A stretch of 64,000 bases of DNA from Methylocystis sp. IM3 (GTDB lineage Bacteria > Pseudomonadota > Alphaproteobacteria > Rhizobiales > Beijerinckiaceae): NCBI RefSeq assembly GCF_038070105.1, contig NZ_JBBPBZ010000002.1, forward strand, positions 1,562,001-1,626,000. Reading direction: 5' to 3'. Below, piece after piece: positions 44,475 through 53,822 of the stretch. Below the pieces are notes generated by a model. That model did not search any database, was not told where the DNA came from, and worked only from the letters and a program-made list of their open reading frames with translations. Every line of letters begins with the position of its first letter. Within the stretch, counting starts at the first letter, position 1. The position numbers and the translations under genes are program-made.

Positions 44475-45284
44475 ATGGTCTTATCCTTCCGTTATGGCTT
44501 GCGTTTCGGCGTGGCGCTCGCCGCCGTTGCGGTCGCGCTTACAGGCGCCGCCCGGGCCGAGCCGATTCGCCACCCGACGGCGGTTTTCGCTGGTCTCGAC
44601 AAGACGACCGGCCGCATCATCAATTTCGACGTGGCGATCGACGAGACGGTTCAATTCGGCTCGCTCAACGTGACGCCCCGCGTCTGCAACACGCGTCCCC
44701 AAACGGAGGCGCCGCAAACCGCGAGCTTCGTCGAAGTCGACGAACTCATCGGGAAGCCGGAGCGTCAGGCCAAGGCCGATCTGAAAGAGCCTGTCAAAGC
44801 GGAAGCGAAGGCCGAGACGCGACAGGAAGCCAAACGCATTTTCTCCGGCTGGATGTTTGCCTCGAGCCCTGGCCTCCATGGCGTCGAGCATCCCGTCTAT
44901 GACGTCTGGCTGCTGGACTGCAAGGGCGGCAAGGAAGCCGTCCCGCCGCCCGCCGCCGCAGGGGCCGAGACCCCGGCTCAGCCGGCGGCCGACGCCGCCG
45001 CCGCCGCATCGGGCGAGCCCGGCGCGCCGCCGCCTGAAGCTGGCAAGAAGAAGAAATCCCGCAAGGTCGAGCCGAAAGCCCCGACGCCGGTGGAGAACGC
45101 CCCGATCGGCCCGGCCGATTCGGCGCCGCCGCAACCCGCGCTCGATGCGCAGCCGGCTCCTGACGCCGCGCCGGGCGAAGCGCCCGCCCAACCGGCTCAG
45201 ACCCGAAAGAAAAAGCGCAAGCCCGCCGCTGCCCCTCCGGGGCAGGCGGAGCCTCAGGGCGGGGGTGGGTTCTTCCCCTTCTGA
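44475..45284 (+). CDS. DUF2155 domain secreted protein
   Basis: Periplasmic protein of 269 aa: signal peptide (about 1-28), DUF2155 domain (about 34-160: TAVFAGLDKTTGRIINFDV, CNTRPQTEAPQT, GWMFASSPGLHGVEHPVYD in parts, with two Cys), then a long Pro/Ala/Lys-rich disordered tail of about 110 residues ending GGGGFFPF. Function unknown; the gene is commonly next to NDUFA12 and aat in Rhizobiales, as here. Confidence 0.87.
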   Translation: MVLSFRYGLRFGVALAAVAVALTGAARAEPIRHPTAVFAGLDKTTGRIINFDVAIDETVQFGSLNVTPRVCNTRPQTEAPQTASFVEVDELIGKPERQAKADLKEPVKAEAKAETRQEAKRIFSGWMFASSPGLHGVEHPVYDVWLLDCKGGKEAVPPPAAAGAETPAQPAADAAAAASGEPGAPPPEAGKKKKSRKVEPKAPTPVENAPIGPADSAPPQPALDAQPAPDAAPGEAPAQPAQTRKKKRKPAAAPPGQAEPQGGGGFFPF

Positions 45285-45309
45285 TCGCTGATTGGCGCGG
45301 TTTGGCTGC

Positions 45310-45978
45310 TCAATCGTCGAGCGCTGCGAGCGCTTGGCGCCCGCTCACAGGGGCGTCGGGCTCCCAGACGCAATAGTTCGCATTCACGACGAGCGCCTCC
45401 TCGAGGGCGCGGTGATAAGCGTCTCGCGAAATTTCGATGGCGCCGAGCGAGGCGAGATGGCTCGTCATGAACTGCGTGTCGAGCAACTGGAAGCCGCCCG
45501 CCCGCAGTCTGGCGACCAGATGGGTCAGCGCGACCTTCGACGCGTCGCGCTCGCGGTGGAACATGCTCTCGCCGAAAAAGGCCCCGCGCAGCGCCACGCC
45601 GTAAAGCCCGCCGACGAGCTTGCCCTCCAGCCTGCATTCAACGGTATGTGCGAAGCCCATATCGAACAATTCCCGATAGAGGCGTCGAATCTCGCTGTTG
45701 ATCCAGGTCTTCTCACGGTCGGGCGCCGGGGCGGCGCAGGCCTCGATCACCGCGTCGAAGTCACGATCGACGCTGATCTCAAATCGGTCCGAACGAACCG
45801 TCTTGGCGAGAGAGCGGGAAACGATGAACGTATCGAGCGGGAATATCGCGCGTTTTTCCGGATCGACCCAGAACAGCTGATCGTCCTCGGCGCTCTCCGC
45901 CATCGGGAAAAGGCCAATGGAATAGGCCCGCAGCAGAAGCTGCGGCGTGATGGCGAAGGGGGCGCCGGGTTTGGACAT
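45310..45978 (-). CDS. aat: Leucyl/phenylalanyl-tRNA-protein transferase
   Basis: Adds Leu or Phe to N-terminal basic residues, marking proteins for ClpAP (N-end rule). It is 222 aa. Motifs: [22 protein letters not shown] (in parts), [24 protein letters not shown] (in parts), [19 protein letters not shown] and [21 protein letters not shown] 45978. Convergent with the DUF2155 gene, 25 bases apart. Confidence 0.95.
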   Translation of the reverse strand: MSKPGAPFAITPQLLLRAYSIGLFPMAESAEDDQLFWVDPEKRAIFPLDTFIVSRSLAKTVRSDRFEISVDRDFDAVIEACAAPAPDREKTWINSEIRRLYRELFDMGFAHTVECRLEGKLVGGLYGVALRGAFFGESMFHRERDASKVALTHLVARLRAGGFQLLDTQFMTSHLASLGAIEISRDAYHRALEEALVVNANYCVWEPDAPVSGRQALAALDD

Positions 45979-46038
45979 AAGGTCAAGTGTAGCGGCGAAC
46001 GCCGTCGGCGCCAGCCCTTTCCAAAGCTCGGCCGCCCC

Positions 46039-46368
46039 TCAGTTATCGACGGCGCATTTCGCCTTTTCGCCGCGCCATTCCAGAGCGCCGTCGTCGCCCT
46101 TGTTCCAGAACTCGACGCCCTTTGCCGTATAGAGCGCGCCGTCGGCGGAGACCGCATGTCTGGCGACGATCGTCTGCCCCTTGTAGGTCAGGCGCGCGCG
46201 ATCCGCCTGTGCCCCGAGGAAGGTCACCGTCAGCGGCGCAGACTCCCCCGAGACGCAGGCGAAGACGAAGGGGCCGCGGGTCACGGGCTTGGCGCCCGCG
46301 AAGCCGAAAGGGACGGCCGCGATGAGCAGCGCGACGAGGATTGCTCGATTTTTCATGGCCGTCGCCAT
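46039..46368 (-). CDS. MliC/PliC-type lysozyme inhibitor family protein
   Basis: Exported protein of about 109 aa (start 46368; ATG 46356 possible). Signal peptide, then FACVSGESAPLTVTFLG, ARLTYKGQTIVARHAVSADGALY (in parts) and VEFWNKGDDGALEWRGEKAKC, the MliC fold with its two-Cys pair and invariant Gly/Trp residues. Expected to protect the cell wall from c-type lysozyme. Its start is two bases after the accC stop, so it may ride on the accBC transcript. Confidence 0.82.
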   Translation of the reverse strand: MATAMKNRAILVALLIAAVPFGFAGAKPVTRGPFVFACVSGESAPLTVTFLGAQADRARLTYKGQTIVARHAVSADGALYTAKGVEFWNKGDDGALEWRGEKAKCAVDN

Positions 46369-46370
46369 CG

Positions 46371-47729
46371 TCAGAACCCCGGCTCGATGCCGCCGGTCGC
46401 GAGAAAATGCTCCAGCCAGTGAATGTCATAGACGCCGTTCTGCACATCCGAGTTGCGCACCAGCGTGCGGAACAGGGGCAGCGTGGTGTCGATGCCGTCG
46501 ACGATGAACTCGTCGAGCGTGCGGCGCAGACGCATCAGCGCCTCGGTGCGATTGCGGCCGTGCACGATCAGCTTGCCGATGAGCGAGTCGTAATTCGGCG
46601 GGATCGAATAACCCTGATAAACGGCCGAATCCACGCGCACGCCGACGCCGCCAGGCGGATGATAGTAAGCGATGCGGCCCGGCGAGGGACGGAATGTCGA
46701 GGGATGCTCGGCGTTGACCCGGCATTCGATCGCATGGCCATAGAAGACGATGTCTTCCTGCTTCATGGAAAGCGGCGAGCCAGCCGCCACCCGGATCTGC
46801 TCGCAGACGAGATCGACGCCGGTGATGGCCTCCGTCACCGGATGCTCGACCTGAATGCGCGTGTTCATCTCGATGAAAAAGAACTCGCCATTCTCGTAAA
46901 GAAATTCGATCGTGCCCGCGCCTGCGTATTGCAATTCGCGCATGGCCTTCGCGCAGACCTCGCCGATCTCGCGGCGCTGCGTATCGTTGAGTGCGGGGGA
47001 GGGGCTTTCCTCGAAGACCTTCTGGTGGCGCCGCTGAAGGGAGCAGTCGCGTTCGCCGAGATGGATGGCGTCGCCCTTGCCGTCGCCGAAAACCTGAATC
47101 TCGATATGGCGCGGCTTCTCGAGATATTTCTCGATGTAAACCGTGTCGTCGCCGAAAGCGGCTTTCGCCTCGGTCCGCGCCGTGGCCATCGCGACGCCGA
47201 GATCATGGGCGTCGCGCGCGACCTTCATGCCGCGGCCGCCGCCGCCTGACGCCGCCTTCACGAGAACCGGAAAGCCGATCTTTTGCGCGACCTTCAGCGC
47301 CTCCTTCTCACCGAGCACCGGCCCGTCCGAGCCCGGCACGCAGGGAATGCCGAGGCGCCTGGCGGTCGACTTGGCCTCGATCTTGTCGCCCATCAGCCGG
47401 ATATGCTCCGACTTGGGGCCGATGAAGGTGATGTTGTGCTCTTCGAGAATTTCGGCGAAGCGCGCATTCTCGGAGAGGAAGCCGTAGCCGGGATGCACCG
47501 CATCCGCGCCCGTGATCTCGCAGGCCGACAGCAGGGCGGGGATGTTGAGATACGAATCGCGCGCGGCCGGCGGACCGATGCAGACCGATTCGTCGGCGAG
47601 CTTCACATGCATGGCGTCGGCGTCGGCCGTGGAATGAACTGCGACCGTCGAAATGCCGAGCTCTTTCGCGGCGCGCAGGATGCGCAGCGCGATTTCGCCG
47701 CGGTTTGCGATGAGGATTTTGTCGAACAT
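46371..47729 (-). CDS. accC: Acetyl-CoA carboxylase biotin carboxylase subunit
   Basis: ATP-dependent carboxylation of biotin on BCCP, first half of the acetyl-CoA carboxylase reaction in fatty-acid synthesis. It is 452 aa. Motifs: [31 protein letters not shown], the ATP-grasp glycine loop [28 protein letters not shown] 47729 is nine bases after the accB stop. Confidence 0.97.
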   Translation of the reverse strand: MFDKILIANRGEIALRILRAAKELGISTVAVHSTADADAMHVKLADESVCIGPPAARDSYLNIPALLSACEITGADAVHPGYGFLSENARFAEILEEHNITFIGPKSEHIRLMGDKIEAKSTARRLGIPCVPGSDGPVLGEKEALKVAQKIGFPVLVKAASGGGGRGMKVARDAHDLGVAMATARTEAKAAFGDDTVYIEKYLEKPRHIEIQVFGDGKGDAIHLGERDCSLQRRHQKVFEESPSPALNDTQRREIGEVCAKAMRELQYAGAGTIEFLYENGEFFFIEMNTRIQVEHPVTEAITGVDLVCEQIRVAAGSPLSMKQEDIVFYGHAIECRVNAEHPSTFRPSPGRIAYYHPPGGVGVRVDSAVYQGYSIPPNYDSLIGKLIVHGRNRTEALMRLRRTLDEFIVDGIDTTLPLFRTLVRNSDVQNGVYDIHWLEHFLATGGIEPGF

Positions 47730-47738
47730 TCGCGACCC

Positions 47739-48329
47739 TTATTCGATCACGAGGAGGGGTTCGCCATATTCGACCGGCTGTCCGTCCTCGACCATGATGG
47801 CCGTCACGACGCCCGACTTCGGCGCAACGATGTCGTTGAAGGTCTTCATCGCCTCGATGAGCAGCAGCTTGTCGCCGGCGGAGACGCGCGCGCCGATCTC
47901 CACGAAGGGCTTGGCGTCCGGGTTGGGTCGCAGATAGGCGGTCCCGACCATGGGCGACTTCACGGCCCCCGGATGGTCGGCGAGCGACTCCTCGGGGGCC
48001 GGCGCCGGGGCGGAAGGTTTCGGCGCCGGGACAGGGGCAGGCGCAACCGGCGCGGGCGGCGCATAGGCCTGAGCCACGGGCGGCGCGGCGATAGTGACGG
48101 TCGCCGGAATGGCCTGCGGGGCCGGCGTGCGCGCCGCGCGGATGCGCAGGTCGCCCTTCTCCACCTCGAACTCCGTCAGATCGCTTGACGCCACCAGTTC
48201 CGCGATCGTGCGCAGCAGGCTCGAGTCGATCAACGGCGCCGGAGCGGCGGCGGCTGGAGCGGCGGCGGGACGGGGGGCCGCAGTGCGGCCGCGCGTTGCT
48301 TTGGAGGGCGATTGTGCTTTGCGCGCCAT
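47739..48329 (-). CDS. accB: Biotin carboxyl carrier protein of acetyl-CoA carboxylase
   Basis: Biotinylated carrier of acetyl-CoA carboxylase, 196 aa. The C-terminal biotinyl domain has the target Lys in EAMKTFNDI and the thumb [16 protein letters not shown]. The N-terminal third is basic and Ala-rich, a longer-than-average leader, and a Pro/Ala linker joins the two. Operon order aroQ-accB-accC as in many alphaproteobacteria. Confidence 0.96.
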   Translation of the reverse strand: MARKAQSPSKATRGRTAAPRPAAAPAAAAPAPLIDSSLLRTIAELVASSDLTEFEVEKGDLRIRAARTPAPQAIPATVTIAAPPVAQAYAPPAPVAPAPVPAPKPSAPAPAPEESLADHPGAVKSPMVGTAYLRPNPDAKPFVEIGARVSAGDKLLLIEAMKTFNDIVAPKSGVVTAIMVEDGQPVEYGEPLLVIE

Positions 48330-48347
48330 GGGGGTCTCAGGTCTTTC

Positions 48348-48779
48348 TCAGATGCTTTCGAGAATGGCCTCGAGGGCCAGATAATATGAAAGCGGGCCAA
48401 AGCCCGCGATGACTCCCCGCGCCGCCGGGGAGATGTAGGAGTGGTGGCGGAAGCTCTCGCGGGCGTGGACGTTGGAGAGATGCACCTCGATCACCGACGC
48501 CTGCGCGCCCTTGATCGCGTCATAGAGCGCGATGGAAGTGTGGGTCAGCGCTCCGGCGTTGAGAATGACCGGCGCTCCCGCGGCGCCCGCCTCCTGAATC
48601 CAGGAGACAAGATCGCCCTCGCAGTTCGACTGTTTGAAGACGAGCGTCACGCCGCGCGCCTTGCAGCGCGCGTCCAGCGCTTCACGAATCTCGTCGAGGG
48701 TCGCGGCCCCGTAGATGGCGGGCTCGCGTTTGCCGAGAAGATTGAGATTGGGACCGTTGAGGACGTGTACGGCTGACAT
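48348..48779 (-). CDS. aroQ: Type II 3-dehydroquinate dehydratase
   Basis: Third step of the shikimate pathway, 143 aa. Active-site segments: HVLNGPNLNLLGKREP (with catalytic Tyr in IYG), FKQSNCEGDLVSWI, NAGALTHTSIAL, EVHLSNVHARESFRHHS. ATG 48779 chosen; 48842 would add non-conserved sequence. It is 18 bases upstream of accB. Confidence 0.96.
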   Translation of the reverse strand: MSAVHVLNGPNLNLLGKREPAIYGAATLDEIREALDARCKARGVTLVFKQSNCEGDLVSWIQEAGAAGAPVILNAGALTHTSIALYDAIKGAQASVIEVHLSNVHARESFRHHSYISPAARGVIAGFGPLSYYLALEAILESI

Positions 48780-48859
48780 TGCGTTCCTGAAACGATCTAC
48801 AAAACCCGAGAAAGCGCGCGGCGCTGTCTCTCTTAGCCTCATTGTGGGCGCAAAGGAAG

Positions 48860-48883
48860 CCCGCCGCGTGGGAGCGCGGCGGG
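48860..48883 (-). terminator. Possible rho-independent terminator after the DsbA-like gene
   Basis: 9-bp stem CCCGCCGCG/CGCGGCGGG with a 6-base loop, followed on the minus strand by CTTCCTTTG, moderately T-rich. It lies about 37 bases past the stop of the thioredoxin-fold gene. Confidence 0.5.
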
Positions 48884-48919
48884 TTCGATCCGAGGATCAG
48901 GCGATTTGTGCGCGCGTTT

Positions 48920-49711
48920 TCAGCAGGCGGTCTTGCCGCACTTGCGCATATTGTCGACCCTGGCCTTGAGCTGCGCAAAGGGCGCGCCGCCGACGAAGGC
49001 CTCGTTGCCGATGACCCAGGAGGGCGTGCCGTCGAATTTGAGTTTCTCGGCGATCGTCGCCACTTCCTTGAGCGCCGCCTGGGCCTCGGGGCTGTTGGCG
49101 TCTTTCTCCAGACGGTCCATGTCGGCGCCGACTTCCTTCGCCGCCGCGAGCGCCTGCGCCTTGCCGATATGGCCGCGCGTGGCGAGCAGCTTCTTGTGGA
49201 ACTCCCAGAACTTGTCGGCGGGAAGCTGCATACGGGCCGCTGTCGCCACATGCGCCGCATCGACGGAATCGGGTCCGAGGATCGCGAAGTCCTTCAGAAC
49301 GACGCGCAACTTCGGATCGCCCTCGATCAGCTTGGCCACCGACGCCAGCGCCTGTTTGCAGTAGCCGCAGTTGTAATCGAAGAACTCGACGAGCGTGACG
49401 TCGCCGTCCGGATTGCCGACGACAGCCTGATTTTGAGAGCGGGTGATCTTCTCGCCCAACTCGCCGACCGCCTTTTCGCGCATGGCGAGCTCTGCGGCGT
49501 CTTCCTTCTTCTTCAATTCGTCGATCGCCTCGCGGATGACCTCGGGATTGGCGACGAGATAATCGTGGACGATCTTTTCGATCCCCGCCTTTTGCGGAGC
49601 CGTGAAGGCGTCGGCGGCGTGCGACGCCGCAACGCCCGTCAGAGTGATGCCCGCGACGGCGGCCAGCGCGACAGCGCGCCGGGCGGCGGCCAGGGACAGG
49701 GGAAGGCGCAT
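48920..49711 (-). CDS. DsbA family thiol:disulfide oxidoreductase (Com1-like)
   Basis: Periplasmic thioredoxin-fold protein of 263 aa: signal peptide (about 1-33), a helical N-terminal extension (KKKEDAAELAMREKAVGE), the DsbA core with active site CGYC (FFDYNCGYCKQAL), cis-Pro in DGTPSWVIG, and a C-terminal pair of extra Cys (CGKTAC). The layout suits a DsbA/Com1-type or DsbG-like isomerase. GAAGGAG precedes ATG 49711. Confidence 0.88.
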   Translation of the reverse strand: MRLPLSLAAARRAVALAAVAGITLTGVAASHAADAFTAPQKAGIEKIVHDYLVANPEVIREAIDELKKKEDAAELAMREKAVGELGEKITRSQNQAVVGNPDGDVTLVEFFDYNCGYCKQALASVAKLIEGDPKLRVVLKDFAILGPDSVDAAHVATAARMQLPADKFWEFHKKLLATRGHIGKAQALAAAKEVGADMDRLEKDANSPEAQAALKEVATIAEKLKFDGTPSWVIGNEAFVGGAPFAQLKARVDNMRKCGKTAC

Positions 49712-49798
49712 CTCTTTCTCCTTCATGCGCAAGACGTTGGTGACGGGCTTCTATCAGACGCCCCGGCGCCTGTCATTGACGCTCGGAAATCAAAGGCC

Positions 49799-52369
49799 TC
49801 AGAGGCCGGCGGGAGCCGGATTGCGAACCCCGTCGTTCACGAGCACGGAGCCGAGGCCATAGTTGAAGCGCGCCTCGCCAAGCGTGCGGAACTGCAAGGA
49901 CACCATCACCGATTGGTTGCGCGCCGGCAGCCCCGTATAGGCCTGCGGCTGGTAGATCTGAGAATAATTGACCATCAGCGTCGCGCATTCGTCGTGGTAG
50001 CCGACGCCGGCGCCGAGTGCGGCGACCGAGAAGACCGGCGCGTTGCCGATGAGATTGGTGCCCGTGAAGGTCGTGTAGAGCGCCGGAACGGCCGTCAGCC
50101 CGTTATAGAGGTAGCGGCTCATGTCGAAGGTGACGGTGCCGTTGAGGAAATAGTTTTTGGTCAGATCATAGCGGCCGGTCGCGGACATGCCCTGGCGCCG
50201 CACATCGAAGCCGATGGCGGGCTGCGAGGCGTAATTCGCGTACTGGAGCTGGAAAGTGATCGGATCGAAGTTGATCGTCGAGAACAGATCGATGCGCTTG
50301 GCGACCATATTGTCCTTGTCGAAGCGCCCCTTGGCGACAAAGGTGACGAAGGACGCCGGCGCGAAGGCGAACCGGCCGACGATGTCCGAGACCCGCGAGT
50401 TGAGGCCCGAATCCAGGCCGACATTGGCCGCGTCCGCGGTGGCGTAGGAGTTCGCGCCCGCAATCTGGCTCGACTGGCCAATCATGGCGTTGACGAAGCC
50501 GCCATTGGCCAGCGACATGGTCGCCTGTCCGCCGTAGTTCAGGCGCACGCCCGTCTCGAAGCGGTCATAGCCGGAGAATTTGCTCCACTCGAAGAGCGTC
50601 GAGTCGTCGAAGACCAGGCTCTGCGCGTCCATGTTGACGAGCGAGGGGATCGAGGTCTGGTTCGGCCGCGCGACCAGCTGGACGATCGGCTCCACGACGA
50701 CGCCGCCGAGAGGGCTGCGCGCAAGCAGCGGATAGCGCCACTCGGCGCCCACTCCCGGCAGGGCCTGACCGCGGAAACGCTGATCCTGCCCATCGAGGAA
50801 GAAGCCTTGCGCACCGTTGGGAATCGGCTGCCAAGAGTTGTTGTAGATCGGGAACGTGCCCTGGCGATCGTAATCCAGATAGCTGCCGACGAAGCGGGAG
50901 AAGGCGAAGGCCGTCCAGACGCCGCCGACAGGATCGATGACCTTGCGCTTCCAGGAGCCGCTCAGCGTCGCATGCTGATAGCCGCCGCCAACGCCACGCA
51001 GCAGACACTGGCTGTTCGCGGGTATCGTGCTGCGCTGATACAGCTGGCACACGTTATAGAGCCCGTAAACGGCGTCGAGCGTGCGCGGATTGATCGATTC
51101 GTAGTTTGCGACATTGGCCGAGGTGCTGGTCACATTGGCGTCGATCTCGACCTGGCCGCCGACGCCGGCGGTCCGGGCGGGGTCGATGTCGAAGACGCGA
51201 TTGTAATCCGTAACCGGGTGGACGACAGGTTGCTGAGCCTGCACGTCGTTGGGCGACAGCACCTGGAAATAATAGCCGCGCATGTCGAAGAAGCTGCGCG
51301 GCCCCTGGCCGCTCAGATAGATCGTCGACGAGGATTCGCGGAAGAAATAGTTCTGAAGCAGATAGTTGTACTGCTTGTAATCCTGCAGGAAGAAGCGGTC
51401 CGACAAGGCGGTGATGTCCCAGCCGGCGCGCCAGCGGTCGTTGGGCGCGAATTCTCCCCGAGTCTGAAGCGCGCCGCGCCAACGCCGGTCGCCGGCCCCA
51501 TAGGGCGCAATCGCGAAGGCGCTCTGGTCGCCGACATGCGTGCCTTCCGCGCGGAAGGTAAAGGCGCCATTCTCGAACCGCTTGCGGAACTCGCCTGTGA
51601 GGAACGGCCCCTGCCGCGAGAAGACGGTGGGCGTAATGGTCAGATCGGAATCGGGCGAAATCGCCCAGAAATAGGGCACGCCGAATCCGGCGCCCAATTG
51701 CGAACGATAGGTGACGACCGGCGTGAGGAAGCCGGACTTGCGCTTCACCGTCGGGTCCGCAGAGGACCAGAAGGGGACATAGGCGATCGGCACGCCGAAC
51801 AACTCGAAGGAAGCGTCCTCGTAATAGATCGTCTTCTCGGCGTTGTCGTGGATGATCCGCTTCGCCTTGAGCTGCCAGGTGCGCGGCTTGGAGGGATCGT
51901 CCTTGCACGCCTCGCAGGCCGTGTAGGAACCCATTTCGAAGGTCGTGATGTCGTCGGCGCGCTCGGCGCGCGGCGAGCTGAAATGGGTGTTGTTGGCGGC
52001 GTCGACCTGGAGGCTCTCGATGAAGCCGTTCTTGAAATCGTCCGTCAGATCGAATCGGTCCGCGCGCGCGATCGTTCCGTCCCGTTCGGTGAGCTGGGCG
52101 TGGCCCTCGGCATAGACCCGCGAGGTGTTGCGGTCATAGACCACCCGGTCCGCCTCGAGAAGCCGGCCCTTGTAGAGAATCTGGACGTGGCCTTCGGCGG
52201 TGACGACGTTTTTCTTCTCGTCGTAGATCATCTCCCGGGCTTCGACGACCATGCGCGCGCCAGCATCCTGCGGCGCGGCGGGCGCGGCAAGGAGAGGCGC
52301 TCCGCCCGCGACCGCTGCGGCGGCGCCGGACATGACAGCAGAGAGAAAGCGGAGGCGGCGAGCGCGCAT
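49799..52369 (-). CDS. lptD: LPS-assembly protein LptD
   Basis: Outer-membrane barrel that inserts lipopolysaccharide into the outer leaflet with LptE. It is 856 aa. A signal peptide (about 1-30), an OstA/LptA-like jellyroll (VEAREMIYDEKKNVVTAEGHVQI in parts), a Cys pair (ACEACKDDP) and the long barrel domain (from KRKSGFLTPVV on) are visible. It starts at ATG 52369, overlapping the lptG stop. An adjacent TTG at 52372 is less likely. Confidence 0.95.
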   Translation of the reverse strand: MRARRLRFLSAVMSGAAAAVAGGAPLLAAPAAPQDAGARMVVEAREMIYDEKKNVVTAEGHVQILYKGRLLEADRVVYDRNTSRVYAEGHAQLTERDGTIARADRFDLTDDFKNGFIESLQVDAANNTHFSSPRAERADDITTFEMGSYTACEACKDDPSKPRTWQLKAKRIIHDNAEKTIYYEDASFELFGVPIAYVPFWSSADPTVKRKSGFLTPVVTYRSQLGAGFGVPYFWAISPDSDLTITPTVFSRQGPFLTGEFRKRFENGAFTFRAEGTHVGDQSAFAIAPYGAGDRRWRGALQTRGEFAPNDRWRAGWDITALSDRFFLQDYKQYNYLLQNYFFRESSSTIYLSGQGPRSFFDMRGYYFQVLSPNDVQAQQPVVHPVTDYNRVFDIDPARTAGVGGQVEIDANVTSTSANVANYESINPRTLDAVYGLYNVCQLYQRSTIPANSQCLLRGVGGGYQHATLSGSWKRKVIDPVGGVWTAFAFSRFVGSYLDYDRQGTFPIYNNSWQPIPNGAQGFFLDGQDQRFRGQALPGVGAEWRYPLLARSPLGGVVVEPIVQLVARPNQTSIPSLVNMDAQSLVFDDSTLFEWSKFSGYDRFETGVRLNYGGQATMSLANGGFVNAMIGQSSQIAGANSYATADAANVGLDSGLNSRVSDIVGRFAFAPASFVTFVAKGRFDKDNMVAKRIDLFSTINFDPITFQLQYANYASQPAIGFDVRRQGMSATGRYDLTKNYFLNGTVTFDMSRYLYNGLTAVPALYTTFTGTNLIGNAPVFSVAALGAGVGYHDECATLMVNYSQIYQPQAYTGLPARNQSVMVSLQFRTLGEARFNYGLGSVLVNDGVRNPAPAGL

Positions 52370-53454
52370 CAACCATCCTCCGAATAGAGCAAAGTAAGCG
52401 TGCCCAACATGCTCCCGACGAGTGCAGGCGACCAGGCGGCGACGAGAGGACTGATCATCCCCGCGCCGCCGAGATCTGATAGAACTTTCGTCACGATGTA
52501 GAGCACGAAGCCAGCTGCGACGCCACCTGAAAGCGTCTTGGCCACGCCGCCAAATCGAAAGAACCTTAACGAAAAACTTGCCGAGACGAGAACCATGGCG
52601 ACGAGCAGCAGGGGACGCGCCAGCAGCGTCTGGAATTGCAGCCGGTAGCCGCTGGCGTCGAGGCCGGCCTCGGCCGTGCGCTCCGCAACGCCGGGAAGAT
52701 CCCAGAAGGGGGTGCCCTGCGGCGGCGTCACCGCCGCGGCGGCCTGCTCGGGCGTGAGATCGGTCGCGAGCATGTAGGTCCCGACGAAACGGGCCGGCTC
52801 TCCCGGCGCGCTTACGGTCGACGACTCCAGCACCCAGACGCCCGGCTCGAGGTGGCCCTTCGCCGCCAGCACGCGCTCCACGAAGGCCCCGGTCGCCGAA
52901 TAGATATTGACGCTGACCGCCGTCAGGTTTCGCCCCCCGTCCGCGGCCTGCTGGGCGTAGAGGACCGCCGTGCCGTCGACCCCATGCTGACGTAGCCAGA
53001 GCCCGTGGTCGAACCGCACGCTGCCCGGCCGGCCGAACAGTTCGAACTCCATCTGGTCCGAGCGCTCCTTCATGATGGCGGAAAGCGGATTGTAGATCGT
53101 CACCGAGACGATCCCGATGGTGAGGGCGGTGAGCACCGGCGGGGTGATGAACTGCCAGACCGACATGCCCGCGGCGCGCGCCACGATCAGCTCCAGCTTG
53201 CGGGTGAGGTCGACAAAGGTCGCCATGGAGCCGAACAAAACGGCGAAGGGGAGAATCATCTCCGCCGCCGCGGGGACCTTCATGGCTGTCATGAGCGCCA
53301 CCGTGCCGGCGCCGGCCGCAGGATTGTCGCTGGCGCGCCGCAGCATCTCGACGAAGACGACGACGAAGGTCAGGCAGAAGATCGTGAAGAAAATGGCCAG
53401 GATGGTGCGCATGAAGCGCATGGCGAAATAGCGGGTGATCGTCATGCCGATCAT
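52369..53454 (-). CDS. lptG: LPS export ABC transporter permease LptG
   Basis: One of two permeases that extract LPS from the inner membrane under LptB. It is 361 aa with six membrane segments, three before and three after a periplasmic beta-jellyroll domain (about 130-260). MTITRYFAMRFMRTILAIFF (in part) and the closing GGAGMISPLVAAWSP match LptG, and the position before lptD agrees. lptF, its usual neighbour, is not in the window. Confidence 0.93.
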   Translation of the reverse strand: MIGMTITRYFAMRFMRTILAIFFTIFCLTFVVVFVEMLRRASDNPAAGAGTVALMTAMKVPAAAEMILPFAVLFGSMATFVDLTRKLELIVARAAGMSVWQFITPPVLTALTIGIVSVTIYNPLSAIMKERSDQMEFELFGRPGSVRFDHGLWLRQHGVDGTAVLYAQQAADGGRNLTAVSVNIYSATGAFVERVLAAKGHLEPGVWVLESSTVSAPGEPARFVGTYMLATDLTPEQAAAAVTPPQGTPFWDLPGVAERTAEAGLDASGYRLQFQTLLARPLLLVAMVLVSASFSLRFFRFGGVAKTLSGGVAAGFVLYIVTKVLSDLGGAGMISPLVAAWSPALVGSMLGTLTLLYSEDG

Positions 53455-53822
53455 GGCCGCGCTCCCGCGGCCGGGCAGGCCGGAGCGAGTGGCGCGCAGC
53501 TTCGCGTCATCGTCCCCATCGGTCCTGGGCTACCCCTCTCCAAGAAATCGGCGCCGAAGAAATTCACGGATCCGCCCGTTCAGCATTCGTTAAGAACTGG
53601 CTAGACGTTCGCGCCGCCCCAGGCAAGCGCGCGCGGCCTGGCGGGCGCGCGTCCAACGCATTCATTTTCCAAGCGTTGCTTTTCGGCAACGGCGCATTTA
53701 GTCGACGGATCGCGGCAATTTGGGGGCGCGATTTGACCCGCGCCCTTGGCCGCGATATTGCGCGCCCAATGTTCCTGTAGCGCGGCCAATCGCTCCGGAC
53801 CGCGTCCTCACCGAGGCAGCCC
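53455..53822. other. Divergent intergenic region between lptG and pepA
   Basis: 368 bp without a convincing gene. It must hold the promoters for the divergent lptG-lptD and pepA. The usual lptF gene is absent from this spot. I recognise no operator or riboswitch in it. Confidence 0.5.

Noticed and set aside
48842..52387. 1181-codon plus-strand frame opposite dsbA-like and lptD
   Set aside because: No recognisable domain; both minus-strand genes have clear family motifs and signal peptides. High GC keeps the antisense frame open.
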